Shown piece by piece: positions 33,216-42,100 of a stretch of DNA of 64,000 bases (position 1 is its first letter; the number at the start of each line of letters is the position of its first letter). Made by a program: the position numbers and the translations under genes. Source of the stretch: Leadbetterella lacunae. Its GTDB lineage: Bacteria > Bacteroidota > Bacteroidia > Cytophagales > Spirosomataceae. The notes under the pieces are model-generated. The model made no database searches. It worked only from the letters and a program-made list of their open reading frames with translations, and was not told the DNA's origin. Where the stretch lies: positions 4,216,001 through 4,280,000 of the forward strand of contig NZ_JBHRYQ010000001.1 of assembly GCF_042649125.1 (NCBI RefSeq), in the 5' to 3' direction.

Positions 33216-34186
33216 TTTTCTAAATTTTCGTCTAAAAATGCGTCTATTCTATTTACCGTAGGCAAAAACCACTTGTCTAACATACAAAACGAATGCGGGG
33301 CTCCATTAAAAGTATAAACTTCTGAGTGTATGCCCAATGCGTTCATTTTTAAAATCATATCTTCTCTGCCAGCGTGCATTCTGCTTTGGCTACTATTTAA
33401 AAATAAAATGGGGGGATCGCCCGCTGACACATGATTAAGGGCACTTGCTTGTTGCCAAAGAGTGGGGTTTTCTGTTTTTAAATAACCGAACCAATGGGTT
33501 GCCGCTGAGGTATTTTTAGTATCATCGCCTTCTCCAGACTCGGGGTGGATGAAAGCTAAAATTCCGTCAATGTCTACTACAGCGTTTATTTTAGCAGAAA
33601 TGGCGGGGTATTCAGTTTCTGATTCAAAGAATTTTTCGTTTGAGGTGCTGCCCATTAGTGCGGCAAGTTGCCCACCTGCCGAAAAACCTACTGCGGCTAT
33701 TTTGTTTGGGTCAATGTTAAAGGCTTTCGCATTTGCCCGCATGTATTTAATGCTTGTTTTTAAGTCAGTTACGGCAGCTGGATACAGGGCGTGCGTTGAT
33801 AGTCTATATGCGGGAGTTAGGACCACATAACCTCTTGAAGCTAAAATTGCCGCCATTTCATGGTGGTTTGACCTATCGCCCGAACGCCAGCCGCCTCCGT
33901 GAATCAGTAAAATGCCAATTTGAGGTTTTGTACTTGATTTTGGAGAAAAAATATCGAGGGCTAAATTATTATTTTTCGAATAAATGATATCCTTCTCAAT
34001 ATTGATTTGAAGGTCATTGAAATTTACTTGGGCAAGTTTTACATGGGGAAATTTCCCAATGGCTGACTTTAAGGCTTGAGTTTTGGTAAAAGAAGTATCT
34101 TGTTTCTGTGTAATACCAGAAGTATTTTGACCAAAAGAAAAGGTCAGGTTAAATACAATACTGCCCATTACCAGTAAAAATCGCAT
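33212..34186 (-). CDS. Secreted alpha/beta hydrolase, BD-FAE/esterase-like
   Basis: A 324-residue carboxylesterase-type hydrolase with a signal peptide (FLLVMGSIVFNLTFSFG). It has the oxyanion motif 'LIHGGGWRSGD', nucleophile 'AVGFSAGGQLAALMG' and His in 'FNGAPHSFCML'. The usual 'HGxxD' acid loop is replaced by 'LNSSQSRMHAGRED', so the third member of the triad is not obvious. BD-FAE-type enzymes split acetyl or feruloyl esters from plant polysaccharides. It is the first gene of the six-gene minus-strand pectin unit. The upstream region carries a candidate operator at 34277. Confidence 0.82.
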   Translation of the reverse strand: MRFLLVMGSIVFNLTFSFGQNTSGITQKQDTSFTKTQALKSAIGKFPHVKLAQVNFNDLQINIEKDIIYSKNNNLALDIFSPKSSTKPQIGILLIHGGGWRSGDRSNHHEMAAILASRGYVVLTPAYRLSTHALYPAAVTDLKTSIKYMRANAKAFNIDPNKIAAVGFSAGGQLAALMGSTSNEKFFESETEYPAISAKINAVVDIDGILAFIHPESGEGDDTKNTSAATHWFGYLKTENPTLWQQASALNHVSAGDPPILFLNSSQSRMHAGREDMILKMNALGIHSEVYTFNGAPHSFCMLDKWFLPTVNRIDAFLDENLEK

Positions 34187-34276
34187 AAACGGATTGATTC
34201 TATTTTGGTTGAATTTACCTCAAATAAATGGAATTTATTGGATTTAGAATAGAAGAATTCTAAGAATATTTATGGG

Positions 34277-34285
34277 AACGATTGC
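34277..34285. promoter_or_regulatory. Candidate operator AACGATTGC upstream of the pectin operon
   Basis: The same 9-mer as at 26012-26020, again next to AATATTTAYG, lies 91 bp upstream of the first pectin-operon gene. The pairing of the two sites with the two divergently organised arms of the cluster suggests one shared regulator. Confidence 0.35.
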
Positions 34286-34408
34286 AGTGGATTTGGCTTA
34301 GGCATAATAATATTAGAAAATAGCTTAAAGTGCCTAACGGAGTGATTTGTTACAGTAAAATAATAAGTTGGTGGTAAAATTATAATCATGAAAATTGGGA
34401 TAAGACAC

Positions 34409-34437
34409 AAAAAAAGAGCCAAGCTTTCACTTGACTC
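34409..34437 (-). terminator. Terminator of the 195-residue secreted-protein gene
   Basis: On the minus strand GAGTCAAG pairs with CTTGGCTC (one U-G) around a TGAAAG loop and is followed by seven T. It lies 27 bp past the stop codon at 34465. Confidence 0.85.
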
Positions 34438-34464
34438 AATTTGTAGATTTACAGATTCTAAATC

Positions 34465-35052
34465 TTATAGAGCTCCAGAAACTAAGCTCACTAATTTACC
34501 TAATTTTTTCTCAGTGGCTCCGGCCGCTAATTTTCCGAAAAGACCTTTTTTGTCTAATTTACCCACACTTTTTGTAGTTGAGCCTAACATTTTAGAAAAC
34601 TGAGACTGTACACCTGACCCTAAAACTGATGACCCGCTTGACAATAAGTTTAAGTTGCTCGTTATAGCCGATCCTTTGCCTAATAAACTAGATTTTCCGC
34701 CTCCCAACATAGACTTTAGTCTGTTTGCTGCGATTAGCATTTTAATGGTGTTAAATATTTTGCTTAGGCTTCCTACATTTAGTTTGCCTTGAGATGCCAA
34801 TGGAATCAAGGCTTTAAGACCACCTGCTTGGCTCAATATTTTTGACTTTAAATCGGGGCTACCGGTGTTAGCTTCTTTTTCTAAAAGTGAAACTCCGGTA
34901 CCTAATAATGTGGCGATTTCTGAGTTGTTGCTGTAATTCCCAGCCAATGATGTTACTTTGTCTAATACTCCTTCTACAGACATTTGTCCGAAAGATTGAA
35001 CGGATATGAATAACATTAGAGATGCGAAAATTGCTGATATCGATTTTTTCAT
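34465..35052 (-). CDS. Hypothetical secreted Gly/Ser/Leu-rich protein
   Basis: No family recognised with confidence. The 195-residue product has a signal peptide (AIFASLMLFISVQSFG) and a mature part of low complexity: helices rich in Leu, Ala and Lys alternate with Gly/Ser runs such as 'MLGGGKSSLLGKGSAI' and 'LLSSGSSVLGSGVQ'. The repeated 'LFGKLAAGATEKKLGKL'-type pattern suggests amphipathic helices. It could be a surface-associated or DUF2780-like protein. It is transcribed alone and is divergent from the acylase gene, with its own terminator. Confidence 0.5.
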   Translation of the reverse strand: MKKSISAIFASLMLFISVQSFGQMSVEGVLDKVTSLAGNYSNNSEIATLLGTGVSLLEKEANTGSPDLKSKILSQAGGLKALIPLASQGKLNVGSLSKIFNTIKMLIAANRLKSMLGGGKSSLLGKGSAITSNLNLLSSGSSVLGSGVQSQFSKMLGSTTKSVGKLDKKGLFGKLAAGATEKKLGKLVSLVSGAL

Positions 35053-35291
35053 TGATTGTATATGTTTAAATGTTTATGCTTTGTATACTATTGATACGTA
35101 GCTTTTACCAAAAAGACACAGATAATTTAGTTATTTAATGGCCTTTTAATAGAATTTTTAAAAAATATTTATACATTTTCATTTTGTAAAGTATTGATTA
35201 TTAATTAATTGAATTGTGTAGTTGCGACTTTTTTGATTTCGTGTTTTTTTGTCAACAAAATCGCGTATATTCACCTAACTTAATCATCCTT

Positions 35292-37322
35292 ATGAAGAAA
35301 ATACTCCTACTGCTCGTATGTTCTATCGGTGCTTTTGCACAAATCAACACCTCCGAAATTCAGATTGCCCGTGACAAATGGGGAGTTCCCCATATTTTTG
35401 CTAAAACCGACGCCCAGGTTGCGTATGGCTTGGCTTGGGCTCACGCCGAAGACGATTTTGAGACCATTCAACTAACAGTTTTGGCAGGAAAAGGAATGTT
35501 GGGGCAATATAAAGGTAAAGCAGGGGCACCCATAGACTATGTGGTTGGCTTGCTCCGTACCAAAGAAACTGCAAAGCAACATTTAAATGACCTCTCGCCA
35601 GATTTCAGGAAAGTGGTAGAAGGCTATGTGGCTGGTCTGAATGCTTATGCTTTGGCTCATCCAAAGGAGGTTTTTATTAAAAAAGCTTTCCCTGCAAATG
35701 TAGAAGATTACCTTTCGTCTGTGGTGCTTTCGCTTGCGGTTATATCGGGTGCTGATGCAGAAATTCAAAAGATTTTTAATGGAAAAATAGGGGAGCCCCA
35801 GCTACCTAAAGGTTCTAATGCTTTTGCTTTTTCTTCTTCAAAAACCACCGACGGTGCTACGTATTTAAACATAAACTCTCATCAACCGCTGGAAGGCCCC
35901 GTGGCTTGGTATGAGGCTCATTTAATAAGCGAAGAGGGCTGGAATATGCTCGGAGGGCTGTTTCCGGGTGGGTGTACGGTTTTTCATGGTACCAATGAAA
36001 ACTTAGGCTGGGCACACACGGTTAATCACCAAGACAAAATTGATGTGTATAAATTAACTATGAAAGACGCGACTTCAAATGAATACAAATTTGATGGCAA
36101 ATGGGAAACCTTAGAAGTGAGAAAAGTACCTTTAAAAGTTAAAATGGGCTTTTTGAAAATACCTATAAAAAAGAAGGCGTATTGGAGTAAATATGGTGCT
36201 ACTATAAAAACCGATAAAGGGATATACGCCATCAGAATGGGAGCAAACCAAGACGTGAGGGGCATAGAGCAATGGTATAGAATGAATAAAGCTCGCAATT
36301 TTTCGGAGTTTTATAAAGCAATGGAAATGGTGGCCATACCTGGTTTTAATACCATTTATGCAGACAATACAGATACTATATTTTATGTAAGCAATGGTAA
36401 AATTCCGCTAAGAAATCCCAATTACGAATGGCTGGGGGTATTGCCAGGTGATACAAGTGCTACACTATGGACTGGTTTTCATTCGTTTAAAGATTTACCT
36501 CAATATGTAAATCCAAGTTCGGGATATTTGTACAATACCAACAATACGGTTTATAAAGCGTCTGGAGAAAAAGACAATCTCGATCCAAAAGATTTTGATC
36601 CAACTATGGGATATGAAATGACAGACAATAACCGAAGCATGCGGTTTAAGGAGTTGGTAGATGGTTATGAAAAAGTAGGTTTTGATGATTTTAAAAAGAT
36701 AAAATATGACGGGCAGTATCCGGCTAAATTTTATTTTCCAGTTGATTTTAATGTTTTAACCCGTATAAATGCCCAAAACTACCCCGCTGTAAAAGCCGAA
36801 ATAGAGAAACTACAAAACTGGGATAGGAAATCAGATATAGCCAACAAAGGAGCGGCGATGTTTTCTGCATTTGCGTATAAGTTAAATGACAAATATGGTA
36901 ATACACCGCAGGTTTTAACTGAAAGTCAGGTAGTTGAACTCGTGGCTGAAGCCAAGGCCGAATTGCTAAAGAATTTTAAAACTACGGACCTGACCTTGGG
37001 CGAGGTTCAGAATTTGGTGCGAGGAGATAAAGCTTTGGCTTTGCCTGGCTTACCAGATGTATTAGCTGCTATGTATACGGTGCCTTATAAAAATGGCGTA
37101 CGGAAAGGTGCAGCAGGGGAGTCTTATATTCAGTTGGTAAAATTCAAGAAAGGGAAAATGCCTGAGATTGAGTCAGTGATAAACTATGGAGCATCAAACC
37201 GAAAAGGGAGTCCGCATTATGACGATCAAATGGAGCTTTTTTTAAATCAAAAAACTAAAAAAATGACATTAGACAAAGGCGAAATAATAAAAAACGCAGA
37301 ACGTGTTTACAGTCCAAAATAA
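35292..37322 (+). CDS. Penicillin-acylase family Ntn hydrolase
   Basis: A precursor of 676 residues with a signal peptide (ILLLLVCSIGAFAQ). Residues 20-174 form the alpha chain ('IQIARDKWGVPHIFAKTDAQ'), and processing before Ser175 in 'LPKGSNAFAF' would expose the nucleophile Ser at the N-terminus of the beta chain. 'PVAWYEAHL' and 'ENLGWAHTVN' are further active-site regions. Family enzymes are periplasmic and cleave amides: aculeacin, penicillin, or acyl-homoserine lactones. The substrate here is unknown. The frame opens at a TTG at 35214, but the ATG at 35292 fits the signal peptide. Confidence 0.92.
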   Translation: MKKILLLLVCSIGAFAQINTSEIQIARDKWGVPHIFAKTDAQVAYGLAWAHAEDDFETIQLTVLAGKGMLGQYKGKAGAPIDYVVGLLRTKETAKQHLNDLSPDFRKVVEGYVAGLNAYALAHPKEVFIKKAFPANVEDYLSSVVLSLAVISGADAEIQKIFNGKIGEPQLPKGSNAFAFSSSKTTDGATYLNINSHQPLEGPVAWYEAHLISEEGWNMLGGLFPGGCTVFHGTNENLGWAHTVNHQDKIDVYKLTMKDATSNEYKFDGKWETLEVRKVPLKVKMGFLKIPIKKKAYWSKYGATIKTDKGIYAIRMGANQDVRGIEQWYRMNKARNFSEFYKAMEMVAIPGFNTIYADNTDTIFYVSNGKIPLRNPNYEWLGVLPGDTSATLWTGFHSFKDLPQYVNPSSGYLYNTNNTVYKASGEKDNLDPKDFDPTMGYEMTDNNRSMRFKELVDGYEKVGFDDFKKIKYDGQYPAKFYFPVDFNVLTRINAQNYPAVKAEIEKLQNWDRKSDIANKGAAMFSAFAYKLNDKYGNTPQVLTESQVVELVAEAKAELLKNFKTTDLTLGEVQNLVRGDKALALPGLPDVLAAMYTVPYKNGVRKGAAGESYIQLVKFKKGKMPEIESVINYGASNRKGSPHYDDQMELFLNQKTKKMTLDKGEIIKNAERVYSPK

Positions 37323-37325
37323 GTC

Positions 37326-37715
37326 TTAAACCGTAATCTCAATCATATTACCTTCGGGGTCAAGAACTACGCTTTCGTAGTATCCGTCGCCAGTGGTGCG
37401 GGGTTGACCTATGACTTCAAAACCGTCGTTTTGTAGGGTTTGGGTTAGTAGGTCTACTCCGGTTTTGGAGCCTACCGACACCGCAAAATGTATGATGCCT
37501 AAGTGTTGGTGGTTTTCGTCTTTTGTGGCTGATGGAATATTGGGCTTTTGCATAAGCTCAAGCCTACAGCCTGATTCGAAACTCAAAAAATACGAACTGA
37601 AGTTTTTATTCGGATTGTGGTACTTTTCGCCTGCGGTGGCATTGAAATATTTCTCATAAAAAGCCTTAGTAAGCTCTAAATCGCTCACCCAAATGGCCAA
37701 ATGCTCTATTTTCAT
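37326..37715 (-). CDS. Glyoxalase-like VOC protein
   Basis: A 129-residue VOC protein: 'IEHLAIWVSDLELTKAFYEK' gives the first metal-site His, 'HLGIIHFAVSVGS' the second, and 'SVVLDPEGNMIEIT' the final Glu, which is the pattern of metal-dependent members such as glyoxalase I or methylmalonyl-CoA epimerase. The precise reaction is not shown. It begins 1 bp before the stop region of the LprI-like gene (spacing 1 bp), so the two are one minus-strand unit, convergent with the acylase gene (3 bp apart). Confidence 0.85.
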   Translation of the reverse strand: MKIEHLAIWVSDLELTKAFYEKYFNATAGEKYHNPNKNFSSYFLSFESGCRLELMQKPNIPSATKDENHQHLGIIHFAVSVGSKTGVDLLTQTLQNDGFEVIGQPRTTGDGYYESVVLDPEGNMIEITV

Positions 37716-37716
37716 A

Positions 37717-38115
37717 TTAGTCTTTTATTCTGATTGAACCCGAACAAACATCGCCTTCTTCTACTCCTTTTATCCAAATTTGCAAGGTTTTGACTCTGTC
37801 AAGGGTAAGTTTTTCTAAATAATCGGATTGGCACATGGGCAATACTGAGCCATAGAAACCCGGTTCAGTTTCGGGATATTTCATTTTAAGTTCGGCATCT
37901 CTAAACTTTACCCATATCCGCTGAGATTCCTTAAAACTTTGAATAAAAACACTGTCGGTTTTGTAAAGATTTAATATGGTTTTGTATGCCACGTTTAGCT
38001 CTTTGTCTGCTTTTTTATATGCATTTGCCGCAGTTTGGTTCATCTGCATTTGGGTTTGACCAAAAGACAGTGTTTTTAATAGTATCAATACTAAAAACAG
38101 GAATAGTTTTTTCAT
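37717..38115 (-). CDS. LprI-like (DUF1311) secreted protein
   Basis: The 132-residue product has a signal peptide (LFLFLVLILLKTLSFGQ) and a DUF1311 helical-hairpin domain: 'ANAYKKADKELNVAYKTIL', 'FKESQRIWVKFRDAELK' and the Cys pair at 'LPMCQSD' and 'GDVCSG', which should form a disulfide. The family includes the mycobacterial lysozyme inhibitor LprI; most members have no proven role. It lies immediately upstream of the VOC gene in one unit. Confidence 0.88.
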   Translation of the reverse strand: MKKLFLFLVLILLKTLSFGQTQMQMNQTAANAYKKADKELNVAYKTILNLYKTDSVFIQSFKESQRIWVKFRDAELKMKYPETEPGFYGSVLPMCQSDYLEKLTLDRVKTLQIWIKGVEEGDVCSGSIRIKD

Positions 38116-38216
38116 GAGCTTAGGTAAAATAGGTGTAATCGAGGTGGTAATTTAAGTAATTATTATTGCCTTTGGATTTTAATATTGCATCTATCTATGA
38201 AATGGTTTTTCTAAAT

Positions 38217-38251
38217 CAAAAAAGCCACCCACGAAATACATCGTGAATGGC
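38217..38251 (-). terminator. Terminator of the outer-membrane-protein gene
   Basis: On the minus strand GCC..CACGA pairs with TCGTG..GGC around a short loop (38224-38251), with a two-base internal mismatch, followed by six T. It lies 30 bp past the stop at 38281. Confidence 0.75.
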
Positions 38252-38280
38252 CTTGTGTTATAGGTAGGGTTAGTTTTTTT

Positions 38281-40596
38281 TTAGAATGGTAAACGGTATC
38301 CGGCTACAAACTGATTGTGTTTAAACAATCCACGCCCCGAAATGTCGACGTAGAATTTTCCGCCTGCTACTTTAAATAAGTTAGCACCAATCATAATATT
38401 TGAGGTTAATTTTATAACATCTTCACCTTTCTCTCCGATTTTCAAAAAACCACCACCTAAACCGATATATGGCGTAAATGAGTTAGCCTTTTTGATATTA
38501 AATTCTTTTACACCGTTTAAAAACAAACCAAACGAAGCAGGGTTTCCGAATCCAAAAAATGTTTCAGGAACTACGTAGAAACTACTTTTTAGGTATTGGT
38601 AGTGCCATCTCATACCTAAGTTTGCGGTTGGGTTGCCGCCCAAGTTAAATCCACCAAAAGCTGAAGCACCCGAATAGTTTAACTTGCTAAAGAAGCCCGT
38701 ATTTTGGTTTCTTTCTGCTACTGCATTTAGTTGATCATCAGTCAGGTAGGCCGTATTAGCCGCTGGAGATTGGTTTATTACTGTAGGAGCCTGAGCCACT
38801 GCTTGTAGCGTACCATCTTCAGTTTTGATAATCGTGGTAGTTGAGCTAGTTTTTTGATCTATCAGGTTCAATTTGTTTTTGATATCTAATAAATCTCTAT
38901 TTAGCTGCGACTTTATTTCGAAAACGTCATCTTTTTGATTTGACTCAATACTTCTAAGAGCAATGTTAATACTTTCTATTTTGAAGTTCAATTCCTGAAT
39001 TTCCATTGAGGTTTTCATTTGATTGTTCTCAATTGTATTTTTCAAGCTTTGCATTTCGCTTTCCATTGTCATTTTGATATTGCTAATTGAGCTTCTAAAC
39101 TCGGTAGGCGTTAAGCCCCAGCTTGCTACTTGTCCGTTTTGCGGGTAATTGTTGGCTTTGTTTTCTTTAACCAATACATCGTCAAGTTTTTCAACTGCCT
39201 TTTCAACTGCTTTTTTCTCGGTAGATTTTTCAATAAATTCGTCTTTGTCTCCTTTATCAATTGCGGCCTTCATTTCTTCTTCTAAGTTTGCAATTTTCAG
39301 TTCATACTCTGACTTTAGCACTTCTGTTTTTTTCTTTTCTACATTAAGTGCTTCCTCTATTCTTTCATCATAAGAAGAGTTAAGGGTCTTGTCTAGGTTT
39401 CTTGATTTTTTACCAATAACCAAGTTTGCCGTCAGTCCATACGCCCATGAAGTACTTAAATCTTCTGGTTTCTGTGAGTTTTCTAACAAGTTATTAGATG
39501 TAAGCATGGCCTTAGCAAAAGCAGAAAGCTTAAAATATTTAGAAAACGGAAGGTCAAGTCCAATACCACCACTCACAAAAGGAGAGTCTTTAAATGTACT
39601 TGCAGTAGGGGCTTGGAAACCAGTTAAGGCGTCAATTTTACCACCACCTACGTTTAAGTATGGGCTAAGTCCATTATTACTAGCTAATTTAAACTTACCT
39701 TCAATACCATAAATGGCAAGTCTTTGAACAGGCGAGAAATACTTATCTTCGTTTGCTCTCCAGTAAAATCCTCTAATGCCCACATATTGACCAAAGTTAA
39801 ATCCAGACGAAACTCCAATAAACTTTGTGTTTTCAAGGCCTAAATCTTTTGCGAAGTTTATTTGACCTGTAGATATTTCTAAAGGTAAACTGATGCCATT
39901 AAATCCATTCGAAAATGTTTCCAAATACGCTTTGTCTACATCTGTAAATTCAGAAGTTCTTTTTCCTCCTAAATATAAAATCAAGGAAGCATTGTAAGAC
40001 AAGTTAGTAAGTCTCGAAGGCGGGAAATCTGCGGCGGCTAAGCCATTGTTTCTTCTTTCTGAGGTATTTAATAAATTGGCTACAGGCGAGGTGTTTATGT
40101 AATTATTGTTGACACCTAAGGCTATTGTATAACGGTCTCCAGCACTAAACTGAATACCACCGCCGCCAGTAAAGTAGATGTTTTTGAAAGAGTTTGAACT
40201 ATCTGTAGAGGTGGTTTGCACACCCGTTCCCACAGACAAATAAGGCACCAAAGCCTTGTTGCTTAGGTTTATTTTAAGTTCTCCTCCCCATCTTGTTATA
40301 TCCACAGACTGGTCTTTGAGGTTAGCCGCATCAAATCCTAGATTTTCTAGTTTAGAGAAGTCTCTTTTGAGATTAAGCGACTGCATATAGTTGGCTTTTA
40401 ATTCTACAAACTGCCCGAAGCCGAAACCTACTTTTCCACCTACAAAATATCCGTCAGAGATACCCTGCTTGTCGCTAAGTTTTTGAAACTCTGCAGTAGG
40501 AGCAAATGTGTAGCTTATGCCGTTTACTTGGGCATTAGTTTTGTATTTGGTTGATAACAAGACTGCTATCGTTAGTAAAAATGTAATTTTTTTCAT
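38281..40596 (-). CDS. Multi-domain outer-membrane beta-barrel/coiled-coil protein
   Basis: A 771-residue secreted protein (signal peptide TFLLTIAVLLSTKYKTNA) not matching a named family. It holds two tandem OmpA-like beta-barrel regions (about residues 20-200 and 225-400), a Lys/Glu-rich coiled coil (about 405-580), and a third barrel-like region at the C-terminus (about 625-770, ending 'HNQFVAGYRLPF', the terminal Phe being usual for BAM-assembled barrels). 'VEKKAVEKLDDVLVKENK'-type repeats make up the coil. The coil between barrels could reach peptidoglycan. It is monocistronic; the start at 40596 fits the signal peptide. MscS channels lie next to it. Confidence 0.6.
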   Translation of the reverse strand: MKKITFLLTIAVLLSTKYKTNAQVNGISYTFAPTAEFQKLSDKQGISDGYFVGGKVGFGFGQFVELKANYMQSLNLKRDFSKLENLGFDAANLKDQSVDITRWGGELKINLSNKALVPYLSVGTGVQTTSTDSSNSFKNIYFTGGGGIQFSAGDRYTIALGVNNNYINTSPVANLLNTSERRNNGLAAADFPPSRLTNLSYNASLILYLGGKRTSEFTDVDKAYLETFSNGFNGISLPLEISTGQINFAKDLGLENTKFIGVSSGFNFGQYVGIRGFYWRANEDKYFSPVQRLAIYGIEGKFKLASNNGLSPYLNVGGGKIDALTGFQAPTASTFKDSPFVSGGIGLDLPFSKYFKLSAFAKAMLTSNNLLENSQKPEDLSTSWAYGLTANLVIGKKSRNLDKTLNSSYDERIEEALNVEKKKTEVLKSEYELKIANLEEEMKAAIDKGDKDEFIEKSTEKKAVEKAVEKLDDVLVKENKANNYPQNGQVASWGLTPTEFRSSISNIKMTMESEMQSLKNTIENNQMKTSMEIQELNFKIESINIALRSIESNQKDDVFEIKSQLNRDLLDIKNKLNLIDQKTSSTTTIIKTEDGTLQAVAQAPTVINQSPAANTAYLTDDQLNAVAERNQNTGFFSKLNYSGASAFGGFNLGGNPTANLGMRWHYQYLKSSFYVVPETFFGFGNPASFGLFLNGVKEFNIKKANSFTPYIGLGGGFLKIGEKGEDVIKLTSNIMIGANLFKVAGGKFYVDISGRGLFKHNQFVAGYRLPF

Positions 40597-40699
40597 TTTT
40601 TGTTGTTTAGAATTGGACAATAAATTTCCTGAGCACAATAAGAATATTGAGCGAAAACTATTGTATTAATGTGAAAATGATAGAAAAGCAGAAAGCAGT

Positions 40700-41527
40700 T
40701 TAAGCCTTAATGATTGTTTCTGAATTAATTAGTTTTTGGCTAGGTATTACTACAATATTTCCTCCGTCTTTTATAAATACTGAGATGTTTGTGATCTGTA
40801 CAATCTCACCTTTTAGGTTACCTATTTCAATGTGTTGTCCTACTTGAAAAGTCCTTTTGTTGAAATACGAAGCTAAAATATTAGAAAGGATGTCTCTAGA
40901 TGCAAATCCATATGAAATAGAGGCTGTCACTAAAATAGCACCTAAAATAAGGAGCATATTAGAAGTAATTATGCTTGTATCTATGCCTGCTTGGGCTAAT
41001 GCTGTTAATACAACGACTATAAATAAAAGGTAAAACACGAATTCGCTAATAAATTTACCAGTAGCTATTCCCATGGAACTTGTAGCACCTCTGATTACGT
41101 CTCTGATAATAGAAACAATGGTGCTGCCTACAATAAAAATAACGATTGCAACAAACAATTTAGGTAAGTAAGCCATCAGTTTAGATATTTCAGTTGAAAC
41201 GATAGTCCAACCTAAAGAATCAGCCGCTGAGGTGATAACCAGCAGCATAACTATCCAATATACAAACTTGCTTACTATGCCAGATGGCGTAAGTTTAATG
41301 TTTGCTTTATCTAATATTTCTTGTGCTTTGGCTTTTTGAGCCAACTTGTCAAATTGCGATATTTCTAAAAGTTTTTTTATACCTGCTGCTACAGATTTAG
41401 CAATTAACCAGCCTATTGCCAAAATTAAAATAGCACCTAAGATATAAGGTACAGATCCCATCATTTTTTGACCAAAAGCTTGTATCGAATTATAGAATAA
41501 GTTTCCCCAATTTGTAACTTCTTGCAT
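40700..41527 (-). CDS. Mechanosensitive channel-like protein (TM-helix MscS type)
   Basis: A 275-residue membrane protein. Helices at about residues 22-44, 80-105, 125-150, 160-185 and 190-210 precede the MscS signature helix 'GAILVTASISYGFASRDILS' and a beta domain 'FNKRTFQVGQHIEIGNLKGE', 'IVVIPSQKLINSETI'. The first part resembles the conserved TM-helix repeats of CmpX-like channels. It acts as an inner-membrane pressure-relief channel. It is the third gene behind the interrupted sigma-factor gene and the 69-residue gene, so its expression may have depended on that promoter. Confidence 0.85.
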   Translation of the reverse strand: MQEVTNWGNLFYNSIQAFGQKMMGSVPYILGAILILAIGWLIAKSVAAGIKKLLEISQFDKLAQKAKAQEILDKANIKLTPSGIVSKFVYWIVMLLVITSAADSLGWTIVSTEISKLMAYLPKLFVAIVIFIVGSTIVSIIRDVIRGATSSMGIATGKFISEFVFYLLFIVVVLTALAQAGIDTSIITSNMLLILGAILVTASISYGFASRDILSNILASYFNKRTFQVGQHIEIGNLKGEIVQITNISVFIKDGGNIVVIPSQKLINSETIIKA

Positions 41528-41577
41528 TATGGTAATTGTTTAGTTTATATTTAAAAGAGACTTCGTTTTCAGAAAAG

Positions 41578-41787
41578 TCACGTTTTATCGTCTTTTTTTT
41601 CTAAAGACCCAATAAAGTCTAACTGAGTATTGGTAAATTTCATGGTAAAGAGGTCGAACATGTTGGTTATCAACTCGAACGAATCTAAATGACTAAACAC
41701 CGCTTTTTTTATTTCATCAGGGGCTTGGTTAGATTCTCCCAATTCCTTGAAGAATTTTATTAAATACTCGTCTTCTTCGTTATTCAT
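41578..41787 (-). CDS. Small hypothetical protein following the sigma-factor gene
   Basis: No family recognised. The 69-residue protein is acidic and helical, with 'DEYLIKFFKELGESNQAPDE' and 'VFSHLDSFELITNMFDLFTM'. It has no membrane segment. Its start is 1 bp after the stop codon of the ECF sigma gene, so the two were translated together. Genes in that position often code for an anti-sigma factor, but this sequence has no zinc-binding HxxxCxxC motif, so that function is not supported. Confidence 0.5.
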   Translation of the reverse strand: MNNEEDEYLIKFFKELGESNQAPDEIKKAVFSHLDSFELITNMFDLFTMKFTNTQLDFIGSLEKKDDKT

Positions 41788-41788
41788 T

Positions 41789-42100
41789 TTAATTGCTTGT
41801 TAATATTTTTTGAATAAAGAGTTTACTTCGTTTTATTCGCATTTTTACGGCACTTTCGCCTATTTCCAGCATTTCGGTTATTTCTAATATAGATTTGCCT
41901 TCTTTATATTTCAATAGCATTACGGCTCTGTTTATTTCAGTGAGTTTTTCAAAAGCTTGGTTCAGCTTAGTATATCTTTCCTCATTAGAAATCTCAGGTT
42001 TTTCGGGTTCAGGCAAATTTTCAAACTGATCAAAATCCTCATCTGACCTGATTAGTTTTTTGTTTTTATTTAAATACTTGAGGCTTTCGTTATAGGCAAT
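41789..42100 (-). pseudogene. ECF sigma-factor gene, 3' fragment (sigma-4 part), split by IS110
   Basis: The open frame begins at the IS110 junction (ATT at 42098-42100) with 'IAYNESLKYLNKNKKLIRS' and ends with the sigma region 4 helix-turn-helix 'KSILEITEMLEIGESAVKMR'. Joined to the 5' fragment at 43762-44007, it restores an uninterrupted 185-codon ORF of the sigma-70 ECF type with the usual 'GWIYKIAYNESLKYL' linking sequence. The fragment has a TTG at 42016 that could allow some translation, but a sigma factor without region 2 should be inactive. Confidence 0.9.

Noticed and set aside
41145..41155. A further AACGATTGC inside the MscS-type gene
   Set aside because: It lies in a coding region unrelated to sugar use; a 9-mer is expected about once by chance in a window this size.
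41789..42016. The C-terminal sigma fragment as an independent small DNA-binding protein
   Set aside because: Its frame continues upstream to the IS junction and matches the missing part of the sigma factor, so it is a fragment rather than a gene of its own.
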